This document shows positions 44,120 through 53,242 of a stretch of 64,000 nucleotides of DNA, piece by piece. Within the stretch, counting starts at the first letter, position 1. The number at the start of each line of letters is the position of its first letter. The notes under the pieces were generated by a model. That model worked only from the letters and a program-made list of their open reading frames with translations. It was not told the origin of the DNA and did not search any database. The DNA comes from Nibricoccus aquaticus (GTDB taxonomy: Bacteria; Verrucomicrobiota; Verrucomicrobiia; Opitutales; Opitutaceae). The DNA lies in the NCBI RefSeq assembly GCF_002310495.1, contig NZ_CP023344.1, positions 62,001-126,000 of the forward strand. Direction: 5' to 3'. The translations under genes were made by a program, and so were the position numbers.

Positions 44120-45238
44120 ATGCACCCCAACCCCGTTCACTCGTTCGCAAAATCCCCCGCGCACTCGCTGCGCGTTTTCTCCGCTCTCGTCGTCGCAGCG
44201 CTCACCTTCGCCGCCACGCCCACCCTGCACGCAGTCGCCTTCTCCGGCGCACAAGGCTACGGCGCCAACGCCACCGGCGGCTCTACCGTCGTCCGCGTCA
44301 CCAACCTCAACGACTCCGGCACCGGCTCCCTCCGCGCCGCCCTCAGCGCCAGCGGCCGCCGCGTCGTCTTCGATGTTGCCGGCACCATCCGCATCACCTC
44401 CGCCCTCGTCGTCCCGACCAACACCACCATCGACGGCACCACCGCCCCCAGCCCCGGCATCACCGTCACCGGCTACAACACCTCCTGCTCCGACCGGAAT
44501 AACATCATCATCCGCAACATCCGCTTCCGCGAAGACCTCACCGGCCCTTCCGGCAAGTGCTCCTTCCAGGGCACCAACTGCTACAACATCATCCTCGACC
44601 ACTGCTCCCTCCAGTGGGGCCGCTGGGACACGCTTTCGTTCACGGGAAACTCCCACGACATCACCGTCCAGTACTGCATCATCGGCGAAAGCATCGACCC
44701 GCAATACTTCGGCAACCTCATCGATGCCTGCGACCGCGTTTCCCTCCACCACAACCTCTACATCGATAACCAGAGCCGTAACCCCAAGCTCAAGTGCAAC
44801 GGCCAGTACATCAACAACGTCATCTACAACTGGGGCAGCGGCGGCCTCATCGGTGGCCACTCCGCCGGTGTCTGGAAAAGCGACATCATCAACAACTACT
44901 TCATCGCCGGCCCCAGCACCGTGAACCTCAACGAGTGGGTCAGCGACTGCACCGCCACCGACACTTGGTACCAGTCCGGCAACTACCACGACCTCGACCG
45001 CAACGCCGCCCGCAACGGCACGCTCATCCCCGCCTCCTCCTTCACCGCCAAAGCCGTTACCCTCGTCTCCGCGAAGCAGCACGCCCCCTCACCCGCCATC
45101 ACCGTTCACGCCGCCACCTACACCGTCGATCAAGCCCTCACCGGCAAACTCGGCTGCCAGCCCAACGACGCCGTCGACACCCGCCTCGTCGGCTACCTCC
45201 GCTCCTACGGAACCCAAGGCCGCATCGGAAAACCCTGA
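44120..45238 (+). CDS. Secreted pectate-lyase-like polysaccharide lyase (PL1-type beta-helix)
   Basis: A 372-residue exported protein. I start at 'MHPNPVHSFAKSPAHSLRVFS'; signal peptide to about 'TPTLHAV'. The mature N-terminus 'AFSGAQGYGANATGGSTVVRVTNLNDSGTGSLRAALSASGRRVVFDVAGTI' is the usual opening of bacterial PL1-like lyases. A parallel beta-helix follows with 'NIIIRNIRFRED', 'YNIILDHCSLQWGRWDTLSF' and 'DRVSLHHNLYIDNQSRNPKLK' (the last resembles the Ca/Arg active-site rung). Probably degrades pectin-like plant polysaccharide outside the cell. It is about 190 bp upstream of the RCC1-repeat gene. Confidence 0.85.
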   Translation: MHPNPVHSFAKSPAHSLRVFSALVVAALTFAATPTLHAVAFSGAQGYGANATGGSTVVRVTNLNDSGTGSLRAALSASGRRVVFDVAGTIRITSALVVPTNTTIDGTTAPSPGITVTGYNTSCSDRNNIIIRNIRFREDLTGPSGKCSFQGTNCYNIILDHCSLQWGRWDTLSFTGNSHDITVQYCIIGESIDPQYFGNLIDACDRVSLHHNLYIDNQSRNPKLKCNGQYINNVIYNWGSGGLIGGHSAGVWKSDIINNYFIAGPSTVNLNEWVSDCTATDTWYQSGNYHDLDRNAARNGTLIPASSFTAKAVTLVSAKQHAPSPAITVHAATYTVDQALTGKLGCQPNDAVDTRLVGYLRSYGTQGRIGKP

Positions 45239-45280
45239 GCGCCCTCCAAAAGCAAAGCCCACGCGCCCCGCCCTTCCATG

Positions 45281-45305
45281 GTAGGGACAATGCTCCGCAT
45301 TGTCC
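45281..45305 (+). repeat. REP-like palindrome, GTAG foot
   Basis: GTAG (45281-45284), perfect 9-bp stem GGACAATGC (45285-45293) with GCATTGTCC (45297-45305), loop TCC. Lies between the pectate lyase and RCC1 genes. Only the foot is shared with other copies; the stem is unrelated in sequence. Confidence 0.65.
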
Positions 45306-45424
45306 GCGCTCGCCCCCCACCGCCGCCCGCGTCCGCATCCCCCCGATGCGGACGCTCCGCTTTGCAAGGATCATGCAGCCGGACATTGACCCACTGCCAC
45401 CTGCCCGATTTTTTTCGCGACTCC

Positions 45425-48244
45425 ATGAAGCTTCAACTTGGCGGTTCCTTCCCCACCCCGCGCGTCCTCGCGCTCAGCGCTCTCACCACGCTCGCCGCAT
45501 TCGTTTCCACGGCCGCGCCGGCACATGCTGCGAACAACGTCCTCTACGGCATGGGCAACCGCTCCAGTGCCACTCTTGGCGAGGGCTGGACCGGCTACGA
45601 ACCCACCGCCATCGCCAACGAGAAATCCGCCACCTTCGTCGCCGCCGGCGACACCCACACCCTCTTCATCGCCCCCGACGGCTCCCTCTGGGGCATGGGC
45701 GACAACACCTACGGCCAGCTCGGCACCGGCGACACCGTCCACCGCCACAGGCCCGTCCAAATCTCTTCCATTGGAGTCACCGTCACGTCCGCCGCCGCCG
45801 GCAGTTCCCATTCCCTCTACGTTACGTCTGACGGCTCGCTCTACGGCATAGGTGGTTCCACAGGAGCCGTCATCGGCACGGGAGTCTCCACCCGCACTAG
45901 TCCTATCCTCATCGCCACCAACGTCGCATCCGTCACCGCCGGCACCTCTTTCAGCGCCTTCCTCAAAACCGACGGCACCCTCTGGGTCACGGGCAGCAAT
46001 ACCTACGGCCAGCTCGGCACCGGTAACACCTCCACTGTCAACATCCCCATCCAGATCGCCACCGACGTAGCCCAGGTTGACGCCGGCGACTACCACACCC
46101 TCTTCGTCAAAACCGACGGCACCCTCTGGGCCACGGGCAACAACGACGACGGCGAGCTCGGCAACGGCACGACCACCGATCTCCTCACTTTCACTCAAGT
46201 CGCAACCGGTATCTCCCGTTGCTCCGCCGGCGGTGGCTATTCACTTCTCCTCAAATCCGACGGCTCTGTGTGGGGTACAGGGTCCCACGCCACCGGCGTC
46301 CTCGGCAACGGCCAGTCCTCTGGATCGTCCACAACCCCCGTCCAAGTGGCCACCGGCGTCTCCCGCATCTCCGCCGGCAAGATGCACAGCCTCATCCTCA
46401 AAACCGACAACACTCTGTGGGTCACTGGCAACAACACCTACGGCCAGCTCGCCAAGGGCGATTTCGGCTTCCGTACCACCTTCACCCAGATCGCCACCAG
46501 CGTCTCCAGCTTCGCCGGCGGCGGACTTCACACCCTCTACACCACCACCGCCAACACACTCTACACCGCCGGCGACAACGCCTACGGCCAGCTCGGCACC
46601 GGCGCACTCGGCGCCTGCGCCTTTCCCATCGACCTCGCCACCGACGTCGCCTCCGCCAGCGCCGGCCTCCACCAAAGCCTCTTCGTCAAAACCGACAACA
46701 CCCTCTGGGGCATGGGCTCCGCTTCAATCGGTATGTTGGGCGACAGCCTCTCGACGTCCTATCAAGCCACCGCGAAACAATCGAACACCGCCATCGCCGC
46801 CGCCTCCACCTCGCAGAATCATAGCCTCTTCCTGAAAACCGACGCCACTCTCTGGGGTGCCGGCTTCAACAGCAACGGACAGCTCGGTCGCGGCAATACG
46901 ACAAGCAGCACCACACCCATCCTCATCTCCGCCGACGTCCAGTCCTTCGCCGCCGGCGCCGGCACCACCTACTTCGTCAAAACCGACAACACCCTCTGGG
47001 CCACCGGCGACAACTCCTCTGGCCAGCTCGGCGATACCACCACCACCGACCGCCTCAGTCCCGTCCAGATTGCCACCGGCGTCGCCTCCGTCACCACCAC
47101 CGCCTTCGGCCGCCACGTCCTCTTTCTCAAGACCGATGGCTCCCTCTACGGCATGGGCCGCAACACCAACGGCCAGCTCGGCAATGGCAACAACACCAAC
47201 CAATCCACCCCTATCCTTATCGCCACCAGCGTCGCCTCCGCTGCCGCCGGCGATTCTCACACGGTCTACCTAAAGTTCGACGGCACACTCTGGGCCACGG
47301 GATTCAATGGATACGGCCAGCTCGGCACCGGTAACACCACCAGCCGCAATACCGCTATCCAGACCGCCACCGGCGCTTCCAAAATCGCCGCTGACGGCAG
47401 TCACTCCCTCTTTGTCAAAACCGACGGCACGCTCTGGGCCATGGGTAAAAATTCCTTCGGCCAGCTCGGCGACGGCACCCGCACCGACCGCAGCACCCCC
47501 GTCCAGATCGCCACGGGCGTTATCTTCGTCGAGGCCGGTTACGAACACAGCTTCTTCATCAAATCCACCGACGATCACACCTTCGCCGCCCAGCCCCTCA
47601 GCCAGCCCGCAACGATGAATCAACTGATCAGCCTTACTACCATCAGCTCCGGCACCGGCTCGGAATCGATCAGATGGTATAGCGGCCTTCGCGGTGATAC
47701 CACCCAACCCATTCTTCTTCTTCCGAGCGCAAATACTCCCGAGTTCACCTTCAATGCCAACGGCAGCAGCTACAGCTGGATGAAACGCGGCCCCGCCGCC
47801 GCCATCGGCGCCTCCGCCACCGCCCGCGTCACGCTCGTCGCCCCCACCAGCTTCGCCACCTTCATCGCCGCCCACACGTCTCTCGCTGGCGCCGACCTCA
47901 CCTCCACCGCCGACCCCGACCGCGACGGCCTGTCCAACCTCCTCGAATACGCCTTCGGCACTTCCCCGATCCAGCCCCAACGCCACGCCGACCTCGCCTC
48001 GATGACCACCGGCAGCGGCACCCGCAAACTCTCCCTCGCCCACCGCCGCAGCAAAAACGCAGCCGTCACCTTCTCCTACGAAAGCTCCGCCGACCTGGTC
48101 AACTGGACCCCGGCCACCCCGCTCGTCATCGTCACCACAGCCGATGCCGACGGCGACAACCTCATCGAAGTCGCCACCGCCACGCTCAACGTCAACGGCT
48201 CCGAACCCCGCCAGTTCCTCCGCGTCAAAATCGACGCCCCCTGA
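45425..48244 (+). CDS. Secreted RCC1-repeat beta-propeller protein
   Basis: 939 residues from 'MKLQLGGSFPTPRVLAL'; signal peptide to about 'APAHA'. Then come 14 RCC1-type repeats of about 51 residues, recognisable by 'GxNxYGQLGTGxT' (for example GDNTYGQLGTGDT, GNNDDGELGNGTT, GKNSFGQLGDGTR). Each is followed by 'HSLFLKTDGTLWATG'-type strands. Fourteen repeats would make two seven-bladed propellers. After them come an Ig-like stretch and the C-terminal module 'DPDRDGLSNLLEYAFGTSP...FSYESSADLVNWTPATPL...FLRVKI', common in exported verrucomicrobial proteins and probably a surface-sorting or binding domain. The role is unknown. High internal DNA repetition makes copy number prone to change. Confidence 0.85.
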   Translation: MKLQLGGSFPTPRVLALSALTTLAAFVSTAAPAHAANNVLYGMGNRSSATLGEGWTGYEPTAIANEKSATFVAAGDTHTLFIAPDGSLWGMGDNTYGQLGTGDTVHRHRPVQISSIGVTVTSAAAGSSHSLYVTSDGSLYGIGGSTGAVIGTGVSTRTSPILIATNVASVTAGTSFSAFLKTDGTLWVTGSNTYGQLGTGNTSTVNIPIQIATDVAQVDAGDYHTLFVKTDGTLWATGNNDDGELGNGTTTDLLTFTQVATGISRCSAGGGYSLLLKSDGSVWGTGSHATGVLGNGQSSGSSTTPVQVATGVSRISAGKMHSLILKTDNTLWVTGNNTYGQLAKGDFGFRTTFTQIATSVSSFAGGGLHTLYTTTANTLYTAGDNAYGQLGTGALGACAFPIDLATDVASASAGLHQSLFVKTDNTLWGMGSASIGMLGDSLSTSYQATAKQSNTAIAAASTSQNHSLFLKTDATLWGAGFNSNGQLGRGNTTSSTTPILISADVQSFAAGAGTTYFVKTDNTLWATGDNSSGQLGDTTTTDRLSPVQIATGVASVTTTAFGRHVLFLKTDGSLYGMGRNTNGQLGNGNNTNQSTPILIATSVASAAAGDSHTVYLKFDGTLWATGFNGYGQLGTGNTTSRNTAIQTATGASKIAADGSHSLFVKTDGTLWAMGKNSFGQLGDGTRTDRSTPVQIATGVIFVEAGYEHSFFIKSTDDHTFAAQPLSQPATMNQLISLTTISSGTGSESIRWYSGLRGDTTQPILLLPSANTPEFTFNANGSSYSWMKRGPAAAIGASATARVTLVAPTSFATFIAAHTSLAGADLTSTADPDRDGLSNLLEYAFGTSPIQPQRHADLASMTTGSGTRKLSLAHRRSKNAAVTFSYESSADLVNWTPATPLVIVTTADADGDNLIEVATATLNVNGSEPRQFLRVKIDAP

Positions 48245-48260
48245 CGCCCCCCGACGGACC

Positions 48261-48299
48261 GGCACTTATCAAGTGCCGCCCCCGGTCATTGGTCATTGC
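48261..48299 (+). repeat. Palindrome followed by 7-bp direct repeat
   Basis: GGCACTT (48261-48267) and AAGTGCC (48271-48277) around ATC; then TCATTGG and TCATTGC (48286-48299). The same heptamer is at 27765-27792. Lies between the RCC1 gene and cvfB. Confidence 0.6.
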
Positions 48300-48334
48300 G
48301 GCGCGCCCGCGCGCCGCCACGCTCATCCGCAAAC

Positions 48335-49336
48335 ATGGCCCAGATCGGCAGACTCGCATCCCTCACCGTTACTCGCATCGCCACGCCCGGCGTCTTCCTC
48401 GACGGCGGCCACCTCGGCGAGATCCTCATGCCCGGCCGCTACGTGCCCCAAGGCACGCTCCCCGGCGAAGCCTTCACCGTCTTCATCCATCTCGATTCCG
48501 AAGACCGCATCGTCGCCACCACCGAGACTCCCCACGCCCAAGTCGGTGAATTCGCCGCCCTCCGCGTCGTCAGCATCAACGCCCGCATCGGCGCTTTCCT
48601 CGACTGGGGCCTCACCAAAGATCTGCTCCTGCCGATGCGCGAACAGGCCCGCCGCGTAAACGTCGGCGAATGGATCGTCGCCCACGTCTTCCTCGACGAA
48701 AAATCCAATCGCGTCGTCGCCAGTACCCGCCTCAACCGCCACCTCAATCTCACCCCGCCGCGCTATCAAGAAGGCCAGCAGGTCGAGCTCCTCGTATACG
48801 ACGAAACCGAACTCGGCTTTAAGTGCATCGTCGAAAACGCCCACAGCGGCCTCCTATATCACACCGACCTCGCCGCCCCGCTGCCCAACGGCCAGAAGCT
48901 CACCGGCTACATCCGCACCGTGCGCCCCGACGGCAAGATCGACCTCAGCCTCGACCGCGCCGGTTACCACCGCGTCCTCCCGCTCACCGATAAAATCCTC
49001 GCCGAACTCATCACCAAAGGCGGCCTGCTCCCCTTCGGCGATAAAACCGCCCCCGAGGAAATCCGCGAAGTCTTCGGCGTGAGCAAAAAAGTCTTCAAGC
49101 AGGCCATCGGCTCCCTCTTCCGCGACCGCCTCATCGTCATCGACGATCAGAGCATCCGCATCACCGATACAGGCACCACCGCCGCCATCGCGAACGCCAA
49201 GGCCGCTGCCGCCAGACCGGTCGCCCCCGCTCCCGCCAAACCCGTCATCGAAACCGCCACCGGCGAGCCCGCGCTCACGCGAAAAGCCATCATCCTCCCG
49301 CCGCAGACCAAAAAGAAAATCGCCGCCCCCAAATGA
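48335..49336 (+). CDS. CvfB-like RNA-binding protein with S1 domains
   Basis: A 333-residue protein of the CvfB/YitL family. I start at 'MAQIGRLASLTVTRIATPGVFLDGG'. S1-like folds occur around 'VGEFAALRVVSINARIGAFLDWGLTKDLLLPMREQ' and 'EGQQVELLVYDETELGFKCIVENAHSGLLYHTDL'. The C-terminal winged helix is 'LPFGDKTAPEEIREVFGVSKKVFKQAIGSLFRDRLIVIDDQSIRIT'. It ends in an Ala/Pro/Lys-rich tail that is poorly conserved. Known members bind RNA and affect virulence or stress gene expression. Its stop overlaps the next start by 4 bp, so the two RNA-binding proteins are coupled. Confidence 0.87.
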   Translation: MAQIGRLASLTVTRIATPGVFLDGGHLGEILMPGRYVPQGTLPGEAFTVFIHLDSEDRIVATTETPHAQVGEFAALRVVSINARIGAFLDWGLTKDLLLPMREQARRVNVGEWIVAHVFLDEKSNRVVASTRLNRHLNLTPPRYQEGQQVELLVYDETELGFKCIVENAHSGLLYHTDLAAPLPNGQKLTGYIRTVRPDGKIDLSLDRAGYHRVLPLTDKILAELITKGGLLPFGDKTAPEEIREVFGVSKKVFKQAIGSLFRDRLIVIDDQSIRITDTGTTAAIANAKAAAARPVAPAPAKPVIETATGEPALTRKAIILPPQTKKKIAAPK

Positions 49337-49581
49337 AGCCCGCCAGCAAGTCCTCCGCCTCTCCCGCTCCCCGCCCGGTGATCGTCCGCGCCGTCCCCAT
49401 CGAGCTCGGCCAGCTCCTGAAATTCGCCGGCCTCGGCGGCTCCGGCGGCGAAATCAAAACCGCCATCAAAGACGGCGAAGTCCTCCTCAATGGCGCAGTC
49501 GAAACCCGCCGCGGCAAAAAACTCGCCGTCGGCGACAAAGTCTCCCTCGGCTCCGAAACCGTCATCGTCCAGCTCGCCTGA
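49333..49581 (+). CDS. Small S4-domain RNA-binding protein (YbcJ/YaaA type)
   Basis: An 82-residue protein that is almost entirely an S4 fold: 'LGQLLKFAGLGGSGGEIKTAIKDGEVLLNGAVETRRGKKLAVGDKVSL'. It is preceded by a short basic Ser/Pro leader. Family members are small ribosome- or RNA-associated proteins of unclear role. It overlaps the cvfB stop codon (ATGA), indicating translational coupling. A REP-like palindrome begins 6 bp after the stop. Confidence 0.85.
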   Translation: MKPASKSSASPAPRPVIVRAVPIELGQLLKFAGLGGSGGEIKTAIKDGEVLLNGAVETRRGKKLAVGDKVSLGSETVIVQLA

Positions 49582-49586
49582 TCCGC

Positions 49587-49610
49587 GTAGCCACGCTTGT
49601 TAAAGCGTGG
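49587..49610 (+). repeat. REP-like palindrome, GTAG foot
   Basis: GTAG (49587-49590), perfect CCACGCTT (49591-49598) with AAGCGTGG (49603-49610), loop GTTA. It lies between convergent genes and may also terminate. Confidence 0.7.
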
Positions 49611-49634
49611 CCGTCCGCAAATCCCTCCGCGTCC

Positions 49635-51242
49635 TCAGATCTTCAGCCCCAGCTCATCCACGCGCTTGCGCAAAGTTGCCCGGGTGATGCCCAGCTTCTC
49701 CGACGCGCGCACCATGTTGCCGCTCTCCGCCTTCAACACGCGCACGATCATCTCGCGCTCGAGGCGCCCCAAAATTGTCTCTGCATCGTCCGAGAGTTTC
49801 TCGTGCAGAAAATCCAGCGCACGCTCCACCGTCAGCGCAGGCTCAGCAGTCGCGATCGACTCCACCACTTGCCTCGCATGGGCGAGCGCCACCGTCTCCG
49901 CCGCCATCGTGCGCAGCGTATCAAACGGCGCTGAACTCACTTGCGACGACAACACCGCCGAGGGACTCGCCACCGGAAACGGAGCCGCTGTTCCCGCCTG
50001 CGAAGCCGCCGCCGCAGGACTCGCCGCCACCGCCGGTACCGAAGCGCCCACCGCATCGCGGATTTCCTGGGGCAGATCTTTCAACAAAATCGTGTCCCCC
50101 TGCGCGATCACCGCGCTGCGGTAGATCACATTTTCCAGCTCGCGCACGTTTCCCGGCCAGCGGTGCTTCGTGAGCACAGCCATCGCCTCGGGCGAGACCT
50201 TGCTGACACGCGCCTTCTTCTGCTTCGCCAGACTCTGCATGCAAAAATCGACGATCTGCGGGATGTCGTCATCGCGATCGCGCAGCGCCGGCATCCGGAT
50301 GCGGACAACATTGAGCCGGTAATAAAGATCTTCGCGAAAGGTCTTCGCCTTCACCATTTCCTCGAGATCTTTATTCGTCGCCGCAAGGATGCGGACATCG
50401 ACCTTGATCGTGTCCACGCCGCCCACGCGTTGAATCTCTCCTTGCTGCAACACGCGCAAAATCTTCGTCTGCGTCGCCAGCGCCATGTCGCCGATCTCAT
50501 CGAGGAAGATCGTGCCGCCATCACACAGCTCGAACTTGCCGAGCCGCTGACCAGTCGCGCCGGTGAACGAACCTTTCTCATGACCGAAGAGTTCACTCTC
50601 GATCAAATTATCCGGGATCGCCGCACAGTTCACCGCGATGAACGGCTTCGCTGCGCGATGGCTGTGTTTCCAGATCGAGCGCGCCACGAGTTCTTTACCC
50701 GTGCCGCTTTCGCCCGTGACCATCACCGTCACATCGCTCGCCGTCACCTGGCCGATCACCTTGAAAACATCCTGCATCACCGGCGAACTGCCCACGATGC
50801 CTTCCTTATAGTCCTCGCTGTTGATCGTCGGCTTGTACTCGCCCACCGCACGCATGTCCGCGTGCGCCTTGAGCGCATTCTCCGCCAGCGTGAGCACCTT
50901 CTGCGGATCGAAGGGCTTCATGATGTAGTCAAAAGCCCCGTACTTCATCGCCTCGATCGCCGTCTGCGCCGTGCCGAACGCCGTCATCAACACGACTAGC
51001 TGTTTCGGATTCGACGAGCGGATATGCTGCAACGCCTCGATCCCGCTCATCCCGCTCATGCGGATGTCGAGAAACACCAGATCCGGCGGACTCTTCTTCA
51101 CCGCCGCGATGCCCAGCTCTCCGCTCGCAGCTTCGAGCACTTGGTATTTGCGCGACGAGAGCACGCGCGAGAGCGAATAACGGATCTCCGAATCGTCATC
51201 GATGATGAGGATGGTCGGCGTTTTGGCGGAAGGTTCAGACAT
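49635..51242 (-). CDS. Sigma-54-dependent response regulator (NtrC family)
   Basis: 535 residues from '[20 protein letters not shown]'; ten further upstream codons are not needed. Receiver domain 1-125 with phospho-acceptor Asp59 ('[10 protein letters not shown]') and Lys109. The AAA+ domain has Walker A 'GESGTGKE' (177-184) and the sigma-54 contact loop 'GSFTGA' (224-229; the usual sequence is GAFTGA). It also has '[11 protein letters not shown]' and '[13 protein letters not shown]'. An Ala/Ser-rich linker of about 60 residues leads to the Fis-type HTH '[28 protein letters not shown]'. No histidine kinase is adjacent, so the signal is unknown. It might serve nitrogen control, but nothing here proves that. 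Confidence 0.93.
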   Translation of the reverse strand: MSEPSAKTPTILIIDDDSEIRYSLSRVLSSRKYQVLEAASGELGIAAVKKSPPDLVFLDIRMSGMSGIEALQHIRSSNPKQLVVLMTAFGTAQTAIEAMKYGAFDYIMKPFDPQKVLTLAENALKAHADMRAVGEYKPTINSEDYKEGIVGSSPVMQDVFKVIGQVTASDVTVMVTGESGTGKELVARSIWKHSHRAAKPFIAVNCAAIPDNLIESELFGHEKGSFTGATGQRLGKFELCDGGTIFLDEIGDMALATQTKILRVLQQGEIQRVGGVDTIKVDVRILAATNKDLEEMVKAKTFREDLYYRLNVVRIRMPALRDRDDDIPQIVDFCMQSLAKQKKARVSKVSPEAMAVLTKHRWPGNVRELENVIYRSAVIAQGDTILLKDLPQEIRDAVGASVPAVAASPAAAASQAGTAAPFPVASPSAVLSSQVSSAPFDTLRTMAAETVALAHARQVVESIATAEPALTVERALDFLHEKLSDDAETILGRLEREMIVRVLKAESGNMVRASEKLGITRATLRKRVDELGLKI

Positions 51243-51317
51243 GTGGAACGAAAGGAATCGGATGCGGCTCAACCAGTCGGTTGGCCAAACTCACAAAACA
51301 CATTTTGCTTAGGTCAA

Positions 51318-52049
51318 ATGCCCGACTGGTCAATTAGCTTGTTCCGCATCGCCCGCATCCGGCTCGCCGTGCATGTCACGTTTTTCCTGCTGCTCGGCTA
51401 CATCGCGTGGGAAGGCTGGCACGCCTCGCCCGAAGCCCGCTGGCTGGGCCTGACGTGGAGCGTAACTTACACACTGCTGGCCTTCGCCTGCGTCGTCTTG
51501 CACGAGCTCGGCCACGCCTTCGCAGCCCGCCGCTTCGGCATCAACGTCTCTCGCATCCTCCTTCTCCCCATCGGCGGCATGGCCGAGTTCGATCGCATCC
51601 CTCGCGAACCTCGCCAGGAAATCATCATCGCCCTCGCCGGCCCGGCTGTGAATTTCCTCCTCATTAACCTCCTGCTCCTCCTCGTCACCCTGCCCGCGAC
51701 GATGGATGAATTCCTCTCATTCGACCTCACCTTCGAGAGCCTCGCCCGCCACCTCCTCTTCATGAATGCCGCCATGGGCTGCTTCAACCTCGTCCCCGTT
51801 TTCCCCATGGATGGCGGCCGCGTCCTCCGCGCCCTGCTCGCGAAACGTTTCCCCTACCCGCTCGCCACCTTCTGGGCCGCGACTGTGGGAAAACTCTTCG
51901 CCCTCGCCGCCATCGGCTTCGCCCTGACCACCATGATCATCACCCGCAACTGGGTGCAGGGCACCCTCCTCGCCACTCTCTTCGCCTTCATCTTCTGGGC
52001 CGGAGAAAACGAATACCGCCACGTCAAAGCCGAGGAGCGCTTTAACTAG
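51318..52049 (+). CDS. Site-2-protease-family zinc metalloprotease (M50)
   Basis: A 243-residue polytopic membrane protease from 'MPDWSISLFRIARIRLAVHVTFF'. The zinc site is 'HELGH' at 62-66 with the second motif 'NLVPVFPMDGGRVLRALLA'. There are about six hydrophobic helices and no PDZ or CBS domain, so it is of the compact Rip/SpoIVFB-like type. Substrates in this group are often membrane-bound regulators. It is divergent from the sigma-54 regulator across 75 bp, which makes a functional link possible but unproven. AGG lies 4 nt before ATG. Confidence 0.9.
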   Translation: MPDWSISLFRIARIRLAVHVTFFLLLGYIAWEGWHASPEARWLGLTWSVTYTLLAFACVVLHELGHAFAARRFGINVSRILLLPIGGMAEFDRIPREPRQEIIIALAGPAVNFLLINLLLLLVTLPATMDEFLSFDLTFESLARHLLFMNAAMGCFNLVPVFPMDGGRVLRALLAKRFPYPLATFWAATVGKLFALAAIGFALTTMIITRNWVQGTLLATLFAFIFWAGENEYRHVKAEERFN

Positions 52050-52050
52050 A

Positions 52051-52194
52051 GCCGCTCCAATAAAGTGATGGCCGCATTTTGGAGCGACGATACTTCGTGT
52101 CGTCCCTCGGTCGGCACGAAGCCCGGCGCTCCATCCGAGCATCCATTACTTTCCGAAAAGCGGAGACCACCACAGAACGCGCCGCTCCAATAAA
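52051..52194. repeat. 144-bp structured element with direct terminal repeats
   Basis: GCCGCTCCAATAAA occurs at both ends (52051-52064 and 52181-52194). Internally CGCTCCAA (52053-52060) pairs with TTGGAGCG (52079-52086), and CTTCGTG (52093-52099) pairs with CACGAAG (52115-52121). It fills the gap between convergent M50 and tsaD genes. No frame of note is inside. Confidence 0.6.
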
Positions 52195-52200
52195 AGCACC

Positions 52201-53235
52201 TCACCCCGCCAGCTCCAGACTCGGCTCAATCCGCAACTCCCCCAGCGCCGCCGTCCTCACCGACGGGTCAACCCACGCCGCAAACGCGATCATCCCCGCG
52301 TTGTCCCCCGTGTGCTTCGGCTGCGCGGCGAGCAATGGCAGGCGGTGCCTCTTCGCCACCGCTTCCAGCGTCGCGCGCAATGTCCGGTTGTTCGCCACCC
52401 CGCCCGAAAGCCCCACGCTCGCGTATCCGCTTTGGTCCAACGCCAGCCCTGTCTTCCGCGCCAGCGCATCGATCACCGCCTGCTGATAACTCGCACAAAG
52501 ATCCGGCGTCCGCGCCGCCACCTCCGCCTCCGTCATCTTCTCCAGCTGATAACGCAGACTCGTCTTCAGCCCTGAGAAGCTGAAATCCAAATCGCTCCGC
52601 GGACCGATCCCGCGCGGAAAATCAAACGCGTCCGCCTTCCCCTGCGCCGCCAGCTTCTCGATCAACGGCCCACCCGGATACCCGAGCCCAAGCAACTTCG
52701 CGCCTTTGTCCAACGCCTCGCCCGCCGCATCGTCCCGCGTTGAAGAAATCACCGTGATCTTCCTCCGCTCATCGAGGCGAAACAACAGCGTGTTCCCGCC
52801 CGACACGATCAGCCCGAGATGCGGCAGCAGCTTCGCAAAACTCTCCGCAAACTCCGCCGGATTTTTTTCATGCAACGCGATGAACGGCGAAAACGCATGC
52901 CCCCGCAGATGATTCACCCCGCTCAATGGCACACCCAGCCCTAGGGAAAAGGCCTTCGCCCCCGCCGTACCGATCGCAAGACACCCCGCCAGCCCCGGCC
53001 CATGCGTCACCGCCACCCGCGTGATCGCGCGAAAATCCTCCGTCACTCCGCGTGCCCGCTCGAGCAATGGCGCCACCGTCCGCAGATGTTCGCGCGTCGC
53101 CAGATCGGGCACTACGCCGCCGTAACGCTCGTGCATCGCCATCTGGCTGTGAATCCACTCGCCGATCAACCCGCGCGCCGGATCGAAAACCGCCACCGCG
53201 GTTTCATCGCACGAAGTTTCCAACGCCAGGATCAT
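52201..53235 (-). CDS. tsaD: tRNA N6-threonylcarbamoyladenosine transferase TsaD
   Basis: A 344-residue ASKHA-fold enzyme that attaches threonylcarbamoyl to A37 of ANN-decoding tRNAs with TsaB/TsaE/TsaC. It opens 'ILALETSCDETAVAV'; the metal-binding pair is 'NHLRGHAFSPF' (both His retained; family consensus HxEGH), with the third ligand Asp in 'GDNAGMIAFAAW'. 'IVSGGNTLLFRL', 'KLLGLGYPGGPLIEKLA' and 'DLDFSFSGLKTSLRY' are further family signatures. It begins 7 bp after the S41 protease stop, so the two are co-transcribed. Confidence 0.95.
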   Translation of the reverse strand: MILALETSCDETAVAVFDPARGLIGEWIHSQMAMHERYGGVVPDLATREHLRTVAPLLERARGVTEDFRAITRVAVTHGPGLAGCLAIGTAGAKAFSLGLGVPLSGVNHLRGHAFSPFIALHEKNPAEFAESFAKLLPHLGLIVSGGNTLLFRLDERRKITVISSTRDDAAGEALDKGAKLLGLGYPGGPLIEKLAAQGKADAFDFPRGIGPRSDLDFSFSGLKTSLRYQLEKMTEAEVAARTPDLCASYQQAVIDALARKTGLALDQSGYASVGLSGGVANNRTLRATLEAVAKRHRLPLLAAQPKHTGDNAGMIAFAAWVDPSVRTAALGELRIEPSLELAG

Positions 53236-53242
53236 GCGCGTC

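Noticed and set aside
45425-48244. RCC1 region considered as an assembly-artefact tandem duplication
   Set aside because: The repeats differ enough from one another at DNA and protein level, and keep the propeller motif spacing, so they are genuine old duplications.
51243-51317. Sigma-54 promoter between the NtrC-type regulator and the site-2 protease gene
   Set aside because: No pair of GG and GC elements with the required 10-bp spacing was found on either strand.
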